Origin: Psychrobacillus antarcticus
GTDB taxonomy: Bacteria > Bacillota > Bacilli > Bacillales_A > Planococcaceae
NCBI RefSeq assembly: GCF_029533155.1
Contig: NZ_JAIZDB010000007.1
Location: 39,365-103,364, forward strand
Length of the DNA stretch: 64,000 bases
Direction: 5' to 3'
Shown here: in pieces, positions 8,669 to 18,700 of the stretch
Layout of the letters: the number at the start of each line of letters is the position of its first letter
Numbering within the stretch: the stretch's first letter is position 1
The notes under the pieces: model-generated
Told to the model about the DNA's origin: nothing
Database searches by the model: none
The model's input: the letters and a program-made list of their open reading frames with translations, nothing else
Made by a program: the position numbers and the translations under genes

Positions 8669-9786
8669 TAGTTAGCCACCTCATTTTCTAAAGTATTGAA
8701 TACTTGTTTCAAATCCGCGATTATATCATCTGCTTCTTCAATTCCCACTGAAAAGCGTAGTAGGCTGCTGTCAACGCCACGTGCATTGCGTTCTTCCTCA
8801 GGGATATCAGCATGTGTTTGAGTAGTAGGATATGTGATGAAGCTTTCCACCCCACCAAGGCTTTCAGCAAAAACAATTAGCTGAAGTCTTTCTAGGAAAG
8901 GAGCAACCCATTCGCTTTTTTGCAAACGGAAGGAAATCATTCCACCTTTACCAGGATACAAAACATCCTTAACGGTAGACTCATTCTTCAAAAAAGCTGC
9001 AACCTTTTTGGCATTTGCATCATGCTGTCTCATACGTAGGTGAAGTGTTTTTAATCCTCTTATTAATAACCAAGAATCGAAAGGAGAAAGGACAGCGCCT
9101 GCAGCATTGTGGTTGGTTAGTAATTGGTCGCTTAGTTCAGTACCTTTTGTGACAACAAGTCCTGCAAGTACGTCGTTATGGCCTCCAATATATTTTGTAC
9201 CACTATGCATGACAATATGGGCACCCAATTCAATAGGTCGTTGTAAATAAGGGGTTAAGAATGTATTGTCTACGATTAATATTAGATTATGTTTTTTTGC
9301 TACATCCGCAAATAGTTGTATTTCGACTTCTTGCATCAAGGGATTAGTGGGCGTTTCGATAAATAGTGCTTTTGTATTTTCTGTTATTAAAGCTGTTACT
9401 TCATCAGCTGATTCAAATTTTGCATATGTAGTACGGATATTGTAGGAATCTGCGTACTGGTTAAATAATCGATACGTCCCGCCATACAAATCTTCAGAAG
9501 CAATAATCTCATCACCGGAACGGAAAAGGGATAAAATCAATTGTATTGCTGCCATACCAGAACTACAGGCAAAGCCAGCATCGCCGCCTTCTAACTTAGC
9601 AATTCCTTCTTCTAAAATAGCGCGTGTCGGATTTTTAGTACGAGTATAGTCATATCCTGTAGATTGCCCAATCCCATTATGTTTGTAAGCTGTGGATAAA
9701 TAAATGGGCGGGTTTATAGCGCCGGTTTTCTCATCACTATGATTTCCCAATTGTACTAACTGTGTTTCAATACTGTTTTTTGACAT
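8668..9786 (-). CDS. metI: Cystathionine gamma-synthase / O-acetylhomoserine thiolyase-type enzyme
   Basis: A 372-aa PLP enzyme paralogous to its downstream neighbour. PLP lysine in MHSGTKYIGGHND; YTRTKNPTR and FIETPTNPLMQE motifs intact. It should join an activated homoserine ester with cysteine (or sulfide) to make cystathionine (or homocysteine). First gene after the SAM-I riboswitch, with an AAGGATG ribosome site before the ATG. Matches B. subtilis MetI (YjcI) by size and context. Confidence 0.83.
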   Translation of the reverse strand: MSKNSIETQLVQLGNHSDEKTGAINPPIYLSTAYKHNGIGQSTGYDYTRTKNPTRAILEEGIAKLEGGDAGFACSSGMAAIQLILSLFRSGDEIIASEDLYGGTYRLFNQYADSYNIRTTYAKFESADEVTALITENTKALFIETPTNPLMQEVEIQLFADVAKKHNLILIVDNTFLTPYLQRPIELGAHIVMHSGTKYIGGHNDVLAGLVVTKGTELSDQLLTNHNAAGAVLSPFDSWLLIRGLKTLHLRMRQHDANAKKVAAFLKNESTVKDVLYPGKGGMISFRLQKSEWVAPFLERLQLIVFAESLGGVESFITYPTTQTHADIPEEERNARGVDSSLLRFSVGIEEADDIIADLKQVFNTLENEVAN

Positions 9787-9812
9787 AAGTATTCATCCTT
9801 TTCAATTAAAAT

Positions 9813-9978
9813 AAAAAAAAGAGGTTTCTCTAATAAGAAGAGAAGCCTCAGTAAATATCGAAGTTTGTCTTCTTATCTTCAGAACGTAAACGTTCATTGG
9901 AATTAGCACCATACCTTGATTTGGCTGGTTGCTGAGACATCTACGGGCCAATCCCTACGTCTCTCTGGATAAGAAAAA
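9813..9978 (-). promoter_or_regulatory. SAM-I (S-box) riboswitch with terminator, upstream of metI
   Basis: Read on the minus strand, the leader starts CTTATCCAGAGAG, then GGGATTGGCCC, then CTCAGCAACC and GGTGCTAATTCC, the conserved core of the S-box aptamer (P1, P2 and P3 elements in order). It is followed by P4 and by a terminator with arms GAGGCTTCTCT / AGAGAAACCTC and eight Ts (9813-9850). When SAM is high, the aptamer forms and transcription ends before metI. Recognition is direct from conserved motifs and position. Confidence 0.96.
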
Positions 9979-10061
9979 TATATAAAATTATCAAGAGTTT
10001 AAATTTAAATAAGCTTAACACGTAGTTGGTATTAATACAATGCGCATTTTAATAGATAATA

Positions 10062-10256
10062 TTAATAAAGTGTCAATATTAAAATAATTGCACCGAGTAT
10101 TAAAGATACCCAGCCTAACTTTTGAGAATAACCCAAAGCAATTATTCCTAAAAGAACTGCTCCAGCACCTAACCAAAGCGGAGCATAAAAGAAACCAAGC
10201 ACCCCTAAAACAATACCTAGTAAACTGACCCATAAACCAGTAGAAGAATCCAACAT
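10062..10256 (-). CDS. Small membrane protein of unknown function
   Basis: A 64-aa hydrophobic protein starting at ATG 10256 (MLDSSTGLWV), chosen for the ACGGAGG ribosome site just before it; the longer frame upstream lacks one. It is almost entirely transmembrane: about three short helices separated by glycines (LLGIVLGVLGFF, LGAGAVLLGIIAL, VSLILGAIILIL). It resembles the small DUF4190-like proteins found in many Bacilli, but I cannot name it. Single gene, upstream of the S-box operon. Confidence 0.55.
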   Translation of the reverse strand: MLDSSTGLWVSLLGIVLGVLGFFYAPLWLGAGAVLLGIIALGYSQKLGWVSLILGAIILILTLY

Positions 10257-10417
10257 CCACACCTCCGTTCCTAAATGTAGGACCCCAAGGTACAGCGTCC
10301 CTTCCTGTAATATATGAAGGGAATAGGGGAGGCGCATAAACAATCTGCGGAATTGTTTAAGAAACAGGTGCTTTTAACACTTGCCTCTAAAAGAAAGTAG
10401 TATATTTATTATCATTT

Positions 10418-10555
10418 AGATTACCGAAAAAAGGGTCGCTGGTTGGTTGTGACGTTCGTCACAACCAACCAGCGACCCTAAAAATTCACTCGGTAATAAT
10501 ATAGCAAAATGTCTGTCCAAAGTCCTTAGAAAACGATTGAAACAAGTTTTGACTT
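10418..10555. repeat. Long-hairpin interspersed repeat, copy A
   Basis: One of three copies (others at 39757-39906 and 61295-61435). Layout: ATTACCGAAAAAAG, a hairpin with perfect 22-bp arms at 10433-10454 and 10457-10478, then TAAAAATTCACTCGGTAAT, then a conserved 60-bp tail (ATAGCAAAATGTCTGTCCAA onward). ATTACCG and CGGTAAT pair as an outer stem. Lies between two divergent genes; the rest of 10257-10600 shows no gene. Confidence 0.85.
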
Positions 10556-10611
10556 CAAAGAGGGCCTACACGTTTATTAATTCAGAACGTACTTAATTAA
10601 GTTAAAAAAAT

Positions 10612-10662
10612 ACTACAATGTAGTGGAAAAAATGTTATACTAACAAACGGACCAGTTGGTAT
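10612..10662 (+). promoter_or_regulatory. Promoter and likely operator of the TetR-family gene
   Basis: TATACT (10635 region) is a fair minus-10. It is flanked by a perfect palindrome ACTACA-A-TGTAGT (10612-10624) upstream and by GGACCAGTTGGT just downstream, which resembles the ACCAGT-containing LmrA/YxaF box of B. subtilis. Both lie where a repressor would act on its own promoter. Inferred from symmetry and position. Confidence 0.4.
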
Positions 10663-10681
10663 GTTGGGAGGAAAAAATAAT

Positions 10682-11242
10682 ATGGATACTAAATCACACT
10701 TGATTGAAACTGCTACAACCCTTTTTCAGCAAAAAGGCTATAAAACTGTAGGACTCAATGAAATTTTAAAAGCTTGTAACGTTACAAAAGGAGCTCTTTA
10801 CCATCACTTTCCAAATGGCAAAGATGAACTTTTGGTTACTTGTTTACTTGCTCTAAAAGAAGATATTACAACAGATATCCAAACTATTTTCAGTAAGCAT
10901 CTTTCAACTAAGGATGCCATCATATCAATGATTGATACGTTGATTCATAGTTTTGAAAAGACCGGAACCATTACTGGATATACATTTAGCAGCATTGTTA
11001 GTGAAATGGCTACAATGAGTGAAGAGGTACGTAAAGCTTGCAGTGATTTATATGAAAACATTGAACATATTTACTGCACTAAACTTTTAGAGGATGGTTT
11101 TTCGAAGGAAGCAGCTACTGCCATGTCGTTATTATTGACTGCGTCGATTGAAGGGGCAATGATGCTATGTTTAACACAACAATCGACTGATCCTTTAAAA
11201 ACAATTGCTAAACTATTACCAAATATCATGGAGAAATTTTAA
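10682..11242 (+). CDS. TetR/AcrR family transcriptional regulator (LmrA/YxaF-like)
   Basis: A 186-aa regulator. The start is ATG 10682 (MDTKSHLIETA), placed after GGGAGG; the in-frame ATG at 10661 precedes that ribosome site. The N-terminal helix-turn-helix is clear (LIETATTLFQQKGYKTVGLNE then VTKGALYHHFPNGKDELL). The C-terminal domain, ending with a helix rich in ITASIEGAMMLCL-type residues, looks like the LmrA/YxaF subgroup that represses drug or flavonoid response genes. Probably autoregulated and likely controls the DUF2798 gene that follows on the same strand after a 174-bp gap. Confidence 0.83.
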   Translation: MDTKSHLIETATTLFQQKGYKTVGLNEILKACNVTKGALYHHFPNGKDELLVTCLLALKEDITTDIQTIFSKHLSTKDAIISMIDTLIHSFEKTGTITGYTFSSIVSEMATMSEEVRKACSDLYENIEHIYCTKLLEDGFSKEAATAMSLLLTASIEGAMMLCLTQQSTDPLKTIAKLLPNIMEKF

Positions 11243-11416
11243 ATAAGAAAAATACAGTAGTTTATGTAGACTCTGTTAATAGTAGGAATTGATGACATTC
11301 CAAACGTTTTCCCCTCCATAACGTTATAAACTATTACACAACCGACACTGTTTTTTGAAACAAATAACTATTATCAAGGTCTAGAAGAAGCTTTCAGAAA
11401 GGAAGGAAATGAAGAT

Positions 11417-11941
11417 ATGCATTTAGAAAAAAGATTACCAAGAAACGGGAAAGAGGGTCTTTTGTACGGAACTATTATTTCTACATTGACCGTAATATTT
11501 ATGACATCATTTAGTGTCATTATCGCTGCTGGAGAATTTACCTCAATACAATTTATAAACATACTGAAGGTTTTACCGATTATTTGGATTATCGTCATGA
11601 TTATTGAACCAACTATATTCGGTCGTATTGCAGAAGCTTTAGTGGCAAAATTCACTAAACCAACAGACAGTTTTAATGCCAAGATTTTATTCCGTATTAT
11701 TTTCACTGTATTAGGAATGTCAGTCGCTATGACATTTATTGGTGATATTGTAGGGAACGGGTTTACACCTGAAATTTTCAGCAATTGGTTACACAATTGG
11801 CCACGTAATTTCGTAGTTGTTCTTATTGCAGAAAGCTTAGTAATTCAACCAATTGCACGTTTTGGGATGGTGAAATTACACGAGTCCCAAGATGCTAAAG
11901 CTCAAGCAGAAGCTGTTGTACCAGAAGTACAAAATAACTAA
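11417..11941 (+). CDS. DUF2798 membrane protein
   Basis: A 174-aa integral membrane protein with four predicted helices in two similar halves, each starting with a basic stretch and a Pro-Arg-Asn type motif (LPRNGKEGLLYGTI; NWPRNFVVVLIAESL). This two-repeat arrangement is DUF2798. Ribosome site AGGAAGG precedes the ATG. It follows a TetR regulator and is probably its target. Function unknown. Confidence 0.72.
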   Translation: MHLEKRLPRNGKEGLLYGTIISTLTVIFMTSFSVIIAAGEFTSIQFINILKVLPIIWIIVMIIEPTIFGRIAEALVAKFTKPTDSFNAKILFRIIFTVLGMSVAMTFIGDIVGNGFTPEIFSNWLHNWPRNFVVVLIAESLVIQPIARFGMVKLHESQDAKAQAEAVVPEVQNN

Positions 11942-11942
11942 A

Positions 11943-11985
11943 AAAACGCTCAGACATAATTTTGTCTGAGCGTTTATTCTTTTTC
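11943..11985 (+). terminator. Rho-independent terminator
   Basis: Arms AAACGCTCAGACA / TGTCTGAGCGTTT, followed by ATTCTTTTT, directly after the DUF2798 stop. Confidence 0.85.
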
Positions 11986-12055
11986 TAATCATTCTGGAGT
12001 ACGAATAACTAAAACATCACATTTAGAAGAACGTATTTAAAAGTTCTAAGATTTG

Positions 12056-12236
12056 TATGCAACATAGGACTGTGTATCCGCAACTTCTAGTTGAATATGT
12101 GCAACATTTGGGTCTGTATTCGCAACAATATAGAAACGTGCAACTTTCATATGATTGCGCGGAACATAAGACTGCACATGCGCAACATTGAGGCGAATAC
12201 CCACAACATTAAACTCTGTATCCGCAACATCAAAGG
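12056..12236. repeat. 21-bp-phased degenerate array 1
   Basis: Nine units each centred on GCAAC(A/T)T or a near variant start at 12059, 12080, 12101, 12122, 12140, 12161, 12182, 12203 and 12224: seven of eight steps are exactly 21 bp and one is 18. Between the cores the sequence is degenerate. The array fills the gap between two convergent genes. A frame through it reads as a heptad-like (NVAHIQL) pseudo-protein, a consequence of the 21-bp period; no ribosome site supports it. Confidence 0.8.
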
Positions 12237-12250
12237 ATATCCAGGCAAAT

Positions 12251-12286
12251 AAAAAATAATGACTTAAAACGCAAGTCATTATTTAA
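12251..12286 (-). terminator. Terminator after the AIM24 gene
   Basis: Arms AAATAATGACTT / AAGTCATTATTT with a run of six T on the minus strand, next to the 3' end of the AIM24 gene. Confidence 0.75.
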
Positions 12287-12295
12287 AATCAATAT

Positions 12296-12657
12296 CTATT
12301 TCCCACCAAGTAGGTCAAATAATCCGCCTGCTATACTGCCTTCATCTTTTGAACCGCCACCTGATCTTTGTGGGGCAGCAGCAAATACTTTACTAGCTAA
12401 TCTACTAAATGGCAGCGATTGAATCCATACGGTACCGGGACCACGAAGGGTAGCGAGGAATAATCCTTCTCCACCAAATAGGGCTGTTTTAACTCCCTTG
12501 ACCATTTCGATATTGTAATCTACATCCGAAGTCATTGCTACGAGACACCCAGTATCTACACGTAAAACTTCCCCTTGCTGTAGAGACTTTCTATGAATAG
12601 TTCCTCCTGCATGTATGAAAGCGAGACCGTCACCTTCTAGTTTTTGCATGATGAAAC
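12296..12657 (-). pseudogene. AIM24 family protein, 3' part of a gene split by a 20-kb insertion
   Basis: The frame reads [21 protein letters not shown]... and ends in a Gly/Ser-rich linker and [10 protein letters not shown]. This is the C-terminal half of an AIM24/TIGR00266 protein. Its N-terminal half is at 32689-33133. Joining the two gives ...[14 protein letters not shown]..., the family consensus, and a protein of about 268 aa, the usual length. A downstream ATG (12649) could in principle start a 117-aa fragment, but there is no ribosome site. Confidence 0.9.
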
Positions 12658-12738
12658 CCGCACTTATCCTACCTTATAAAGTGTCCACCCATGTAAATAC
12701 TGTAAAATCAAGGTTCTTGCAAGTTTGTGAATTGGACA
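12658..12738. repeat. Left end of the island: core hexamer, terminal and subterminal repeats
   Basis: CCGCAC (12658-12663) is the flanking core; TTATCCTACCTTATAAAG begins the terminal repeat and continues into GTGTCCACCC. A second TGTCCA-type motif lies inverted as ATTGGACACT (12731-12740). The same motifs occur at the right end, so they are likely recombinase binding sites. Confidence 0.7.
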
Positions 12739-12969
12739 CTAATCAAATTTAAAAATGGATAGTATTTAAAATTCCTAAGTCTAAAAATTCCTTTTTATTC
12801 CATATAAAAAGGACGCTTGTGGTACTATTTGTTTTGTTATAAAGTCCTATAATAAATTTATTATCACATCATAGTTAAAAGTGTATTATTACTTAGGACT
12901 TTCTCAATAATAACAAACTACTATAGGTAAATAATCATGGTACAATTAATTTAAGGTGGGTGTATAAAA
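12739..12969 (+). promoter_or_regulatory. Leader region with an inverted repeat upstream of the PHP-ATPase gene
   Basis: Non-coding, very AT-rich. An inverted repeat pairs AAAGTCCTATAATAA (12841-12855) with TTATTACTTAGGACTTT (12886-12902). It encloses a possible TATAAT minus-10 and could be an operator or an attenuating hairpin. TACAAT near 12939 is an alternative minus-10. No gene is visible here. Confidence 0.4.
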
Positions 12970-15522
12970 TTGGTGAGATTAAAAAAATCTGCTATAGGTG
13001 TAATGGATGTATATTCAAAAATTGAAAGTATGAGAAAAAAATATGGAAAAGTTAAAAAAGCTGAAATACATTTCCATACTCCGGCCTCATACGATTACAA
13101 ACTAATTTCCAATGACAAATATTATAACGAGTTAAGTGAAACTGAAATCATTGAATTTGCATCTACAATTGGTTATCTAACTGTCAATCAAAAAGAGATA
13201 ATTCTCACCATGTTTCTTAATGGAGAGTATTCAGGAGAAGAGTATGAGCACATACTAAAAATAGAGGGTACTCCATATGAAGATTTTAAGGAACGTTTAT
13301 CTTATGAATTAATTGCTTATAAATTATATTCTGAAAATATAGAACTTGCTATAATTACTGATCATAATACGATTTCAGGCTTTTCTAAATTAAAGTACGC
13401 ACTTGATCAATTTTATAAAAAACGTATTAAATATTTTAATATACAAAAAAGTGCAATAAAGCTACTATTAGGCGTTGAAATTAGTTGTTCTGATTGTAAC
13501 CATGTTGTGGGAATATTTGATGAAGAAAATATAAAAACTGTAGAAGATTTATTGGATAGCCTTATTCACAGTGAGAAATCAGGAACTGTAGAAAATACTT
13601 ATACAATATTAAATATAATCAGAGAGAATAATGGTATAGGATATATTGCTCATATAAATACATACAATGGACTTGGTACTAAATTGTATAAAGACAAATT
13701 ATTTAATCCGGAAATTTGTAATATTCTAGGTATAACAAGTTTTAATGGTGAGGGTTGGAAGAGAAAGACTTCACTTGAGTTCGAAGATTCCAATGTATGT
13801 TATCTATATGAAAGTGACGCTCATCTATTAAATGAAATGGGCTTAAAAAATACGTGGATAAAAATGGACAAAATATCCTTCGATGCCTTGAAAATTGCTT
13901 TAAAAAATTATTCTTTTTGTGTTTATCATGAAAAACCTACTTCAACTCCTATATTTATTAAAGGGTTATATATAAAACCTACAGCCAAGAGTTTCTTAAC
14001 GGGGAAAAGGCCCAATGAAAATTTCATAGTAGATTTTTCAAAGGACTTAAATTGTATTATAGGTGGTAGAGGGACAGGTAAGAGCACTATTTTCAATATT
14101 TTAGATACAATATTTACCCAAGAAACAGACTCTTTGGCTAAACTTAAATTCACTTCATTATATGAATTTATATATGTAGTGTTTAGAGCTAATCATAAAG
14201 ACTATGTAATTAGATTTGTACCACAAACAAATGAACATTTGGATATAACCAGAAATGATTTTTTTTCGGATAGCGCCTTTAAAATTCATCCTAGGCAAAA
14301 TTCAATTATCCAGCTTTCTAAAGATTGGTATGATTTATTTGAAATAAGCTCACCAACGCAAGCAATAGAGCTAAAAAATATACTTGATTGTGAAGAAATA
14401 CTATCAAGTGTTTATAAAAAACATTATTCAATAAATCATATTGTAAACCTTGTACAACAAAGAAGTCTGGGAGATTTCATAAAGAAAGTTATTCACTCGG
14501 GAATAACTAATAGTTATTTAGACAAAATGTTTCAACGAATATTAAAATCTAGTTCTAAAGATTTTATAAAAAATTTAAAAATATTCATTACTAACTTAAG
14601 ACCCCAACTAACTCTTATTGAAAATGAAGCAAAACAAAAAATTCAAGGATTTAACAATTCTTATAAAGATTTAATACAGATTGAATTTGCTCCGCAACTT
14701 TCTGATACCCCTACTTTTGTTCATGAAATTTTTAAAAGTATTAAGTTAGAAGAGTATATTTCAAAAACAAAATTGAAGTGGATTGATGCACTTACTTTTA
14801 TAGAAGTTCTAATCGAAAAAGTAGGTTATATTGATTTCTTAGATATGTTAATAAAGAGACAATTTCTGAATCTAAATGCAATCGAACCGATTAAAAAATA
14901 TGCAACTGAAGAGCTTACTGTTAGAGATTTAGAGAATGGATTTATAAATATAGAAGATGTACCTTTAGGAAAACTATATGGTCCGATTCTTGATGTCTTT
15001 AAGAATGAACAATATAGCGTGATAGCTTCTCTTGAGGCTTTCATCAAATCTGTGGATGATTTCTCAATAAACTTCAACGTTAATTCAAAAGAGTCTATTC
15101 AAACGTTAAAACCAGAATTTAGAAAGATTGAAAATCTTTCCTTAGGTCAACAAGTAGTTGCAATATTAACGTTCATTATGGAATACGGAAAATACACAGG
15201 CGATTTCACGCCATTCATTATAGATCAACCTGAAGATAATTTAGATAATCAATACATATATAACACTCTAGTTTCAAGTCTTAGAAAAATTAAAAATCAT
15301 AGGCAAGTTATAATTGTCACCCACAATTCCACTATTGTTACAAATGCTGACGCTGAACAAGTCATTGTTTTAGATTCAGATGGTAACACGGGTTATATAA
15401 AAAAAGCTGGTTACTTAAGTGACAGTCGAATAATGAGGTTAATATTAGTCCATTTAGAAGGTGGCGAGAAGGCTTTTGCTGATAAACGAGCAACTTATTC
15501 CGCTATTCTTAATAAAAATTAA
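12970..15522 (+). CDS. PHP-domain SMC-like ATPase, probable defence protein
   Basis: An 850-aa protein. The N-terminal third is a PHP phosphoesterase domain: metal ligands EIHFHTP (His34, His36), IITDHNTISG, GVEISCSDCNHVVGIF, IAHIN and YESDAHL. The rest is an SMC/RecF-like ABC ATPase: Walker A GGRGTGKST at about 365-373, a long helical middle, signature-like SLGQQVVAIL, Walker B FIIDQPEDNLDN (Asp752, Glu755) and the switch THNS. PHP-ATPase fusions of this kind (TrlF-like annotation) are common in defence islands; a nuclease or phosphatase gated by ATP is the inferred activity. Start is TTG at 12970 after AAGGTGGG; GTG at 12973 is the alternative. It precedes the restriction enzyme gene by 180 bp. 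Confidence 0.8.
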   Translation: MVRLKKSAIGVMDVYSKIESMRKKYGKVKKAEIHFHTPASYDYKLISNDKYYNELSETEIIEFASTIGYLTVNQKEIILTMFLNGEYSGEEYEHILKIEGTPYEDFKERLSYELIAYKLYSENIELAIITDHNTISGFSKLKYALDQFYKKRIKYFNIQKSAIKLLLGVEISCSDCNHVVGIFDEENIKTVEDLLDSLIHSEKSGTVENTYTILNIIRENNGIGYIAHINTYNGLGTKLYKDKLFNPEICNILGITSFNGEGWKRKTSLEFEDSNVCYLYESDAHLLNEMGLKNTWIKMDKISFDALKIALKNYSFCVYHEKPTSTPIFIKGLYIKPTAKSFLTGKRPNENFIVDFSKDLNCIIGGRGTGKSTIFNILDTIFTQETDSLAKLKFTSLYEFIYVVFRANHKDYVIRFVPQTNEHLDITRNDFFSDSAFKIHPRQNSIIQLSKDWYDLFEISSPTQAIELKNILDCEEILSSVYKKHYSINHIVNLVQQRSLGDFIKKVIHSGITNSYLDKMFQRILKSSSKDFIKNLKIFITNLRPQLTLIENEAKQKIQGFNNSYKDLIQIEFAPQLSDTPTFVHEIFKSIKLEEYISKTKLKWIDALTFIEVLIEKVGYIDFLDMLIKRQFLNLNAIEPIKKYATEELTVRDLENGFINIEDVPLGKLYGPILDVFKNEQYSVIASLEAFIKSVDDFSINFNVNSKESIQTLKPEFRKIENLSLGQQVVAILTFIMEYGKYTGDFTPFIIDQPEDNLDNQYIYNTLVSSLRKIKNHRQVIIVTHNSTIVTNADAEQVIVLDSDGNTGYIKKAGYLSDSRIMRLILVHLEGGEKAFADKRATYSAILNKN

Positions 15523-15701
15523 TATTATTGCTAGATATAGATAAAAGGATGATTCCAGTTAGATGGATTTAAATTTAATTTGTAATTCTATTTGGGATTT
15601 TATTTTGAATAATTGAATTCAAAAAAGCAATAGAGTATACAGTTAGTTGAATAGTATATAATAGTGAATATAAATTAAAGGAAAATAAGAGGTAATGCAG
15701 T

Positions 15702-18700
15702 ATGGAAAATACAAATCACAGAAGTTTTGTTTCATTATTAGTTGATATTGATGTAGAGTATCGTACGCAACGAGATCGTGGAACATTATTTGAAATACTT
15801 TCTCGTACCTATTTAAAAAACGAGCCCATGTATGCTCGTTTATTTGATGAGATTTGGATGCTAAATGAAGTGCCAAAAGAATATGGTATTCCTAAAAAAG
15901 ATACTGGTGTAGATTTAGTGGCGCGAGAAAAAGATACTGGTGATTTAATAGCTATTCAATGTAAGTTTTACTCAGATGATACAACTATTCAAAAGAAACA
16001 TATTGACTCGTTTTTAAATGAAGTGGGAAAAAAATATTATGCAAAAGGTATTATCATAACCTCCACTGATAAATGGAGCAAAAACGCAGATGATGCAATT
16101 AATGAGCGTGACAAAGATATCGCTCGTATATCTTTATCTCATTTACAAGAAAGTCAAATTGATTGGTCTAGTTACTCTTTAACAAAGCCAAAAGAAGTGG
16201 TTTTACACGATAAAAAAACTCCTAGACTTCATCAAAAACCAGCTATTGAAGCTGTGGTAGAGGCTTTTAAAACAGCTAATCGTGGTAAATTAATCATGGC
16301 ACCAGGAACAGGTAAAACGTTTACCTCTCTAGCAATTGCTGAGAGACTAGCTGAAAAAAAGGATGGTATTTTTAGAGTCTTATACTTAGTACCTAGTATT
16401 CAGTTACTTTCTCAAACACTTCGGGGGTGGACTGCAGACACTAGGTATTCAATGGATTCTATTGCTGTTTGTTCAGATAAAAAAGTAACAAAAGCAAGTA
16501 ATGCAGATGAGATAGATGATATTACAGCTACCGATTTAGGTTATCCTGCAACCACTAGTGCACAAAAATTAATAGAATACCAAACACGTATTGAAAATAA
16601 TTCATCTAAAGGTGACTTCTTAACGGTATTTTCAACTTATCAATCAATTGATGTTATTACTCAAGCTCAAAAGAATGGCTTCTACGAATTTGATTTAGTG
16701 GTTTGTGACGAAGCGCATAGAACAACTGGATCTACTGACATGGGTAAAGAAGAAAGTGCCTTCACGAAGGTACACAGTGACAGTAATATAAAAACTGCCA
16801 AGCGACTGTATCAAACAGCAACTCCCCGTGTTTACGGTGAAAATGCAAAACAAAAAGCAGATGAATTATCTGTTGTAATTGCTGATATGAACGATTCAAC
16901 ATTATATGGTGAAGAATTGTATCGAATTGGTTTTGGGGATGCTATTCGTAAAGGTATTTTAACAGACTATAAAGTAATGATTTTAGCTGTTGATGAAGAA
17001 GTAGTAGCTCGTAGATTCCAGCAAATGTTTGCTAATGATTCAGAGTTAAAATTCGATGATGTAACAAAAATTATTGGGTGCTGGAATGGGCTAGTAAAAA
17101 GAAAAAGTAACTCCAATGAGGTACTTGGTGATCCAATGAAACGTGCAATTGCGTTTACTGGAACAATCAATGATTCTAAAAAACTAACGGATATGTTCTC
17201 ACAAGTAGTTGATATGTATATCAATGAAAGTGGTGAGCATCAGGATATCTATGAAGTTGAAATTGATCATGCTGATGGCTCAATGAATGCCTTGCAGAAA
17301 AACAGAAAAATCTCTTGGTTAAAATCCGAGATTCCTGATAAAACTTGTCGCATACTTTCTAATGCTAGATTCTTAACAGAAGGCGTTGATGTACCAGATT
17401 TAGATGCTGTAATGTTCTTAAAACCAAGAAAATCTAAAATTGATATTGCACAAGCGGTTGGTCGTGTAATGAGAAAAGTTGATGGTAAAGATTACGGATA
17501 TGTAATTTTACCTATTGGTATCCCTGCAGGAAAAGATGCAAACTCAGTATTAGATAATAATGATAAATATCGTGTAGTCTGGGAAGTATTAAACGCTTTA
17601 CGCTCTTTGGATGAACGTTTTGATGCCACAATAAATAAATTAGAACTAAATAAAAATAAACCAAAGCAAATTGAGATTATAGATGTAGGTGATTCACCTG
17701 AAGGTGGTGAATTTGAATTTATTGAGCAAGAAGATGAACAATTAAGCCTAAATCTAGAAGAGAATTGGTCAGAATTAGAGAAAGCCATTTATGGAAAAAT
17801 TGTTAAAAAGGTTGGTAATGTACGCTATTGGGAACAATGGTCAAAAGATGTAGCTGAAATAGCGCAACAACATATGTTGCGTATTAGGGTAATGTTAGAT
17901 GATACGAATAGCAATGCTTATATGGAATTTCAAAAATTCTTGAAGAGCTTACGCTATAACATCAATGATTCAATTTCAGAAAATCAAGCAATCGAAATGT
18001 TAGCACAACATATGATTACTAAACCAGTGTTTGAAGCCTTATTTGACTCATATAGTTTCGTGCATAATAATCCTGTATCTAAAGCGATGGAAACTATTTT
18101 AAATGTACTAGATGAACAAGGTCTAATGAAAGAACAAGAAAAACTACAAGGTTTTTATGATAGTGTACGTTTAAGAGCAGAAGGAATTGACAACTTAAAA
18201 GCAAAACAAGATATTATAGTCCAACTATACGATAAGTTCTTTAAAGTAGGCTTTAAAGAAACAACAGAACGATTGGGTATTGTCTTTACACCGGTAGAAG
18301 TAGTAGATTTCATTATTCATTCTGTTGATGATGTGCTAAAAAAACACTTTGGTAAATCTTTAGCTAGTGAAGGGGTTCATGTACTTGATCCATTTACGGG
18401 GACTGGTACATTTGTTACTCGTTTGCTTCAAAGTGAATTAATACCAAAAGAAGATTTATTGAGAAAATACACACAAGAAATACATGCAAATGAAATTGTG
18501 CTATTAAGCTACTATATTGCAGCAATTAACATTGAAGAAACGTTCCATAGCATTTATGAAGGAAATTATATACCATTTGAAGGTATCGTATTAACTGATA
18601 CATTCGAAAGTACGGAATATAAGGAATCATTTATGAGTGAATTATTCAATGAAAATAATGACCGGCTAAAGAAACAACAACAAGAACCAATTTTTGCTAT

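Noticed and set aside
10015..10343. Longer upstream starts and an overlapping second frame for the small membrane protein
   Set aside because: Only the ATG at 10256 follows a proper ribosome site; the upstream extension has none, and the other frame is a shadow.
12046..12279. A 77-codon minus-strand frame with heptad-like repeats through array 1
   Set aside because: The periodicity is a result of the 21-bp repeat; the frame includes the terminator and lacks a ribosome site.
12296..12649. AIM24 3' fragment as an independent 117-aa gene
   Set aside because: No ribosome site before the ATG, and the fragment joins perfectly with the 5' part at the far end of the island.
15643..15876. Minus-strand 77-codon frame opposite the start of the type ISP gene
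   Set aside because: It overlaps the nuclease domain of an intact 1555-aa enzyme and has no protein-like features.
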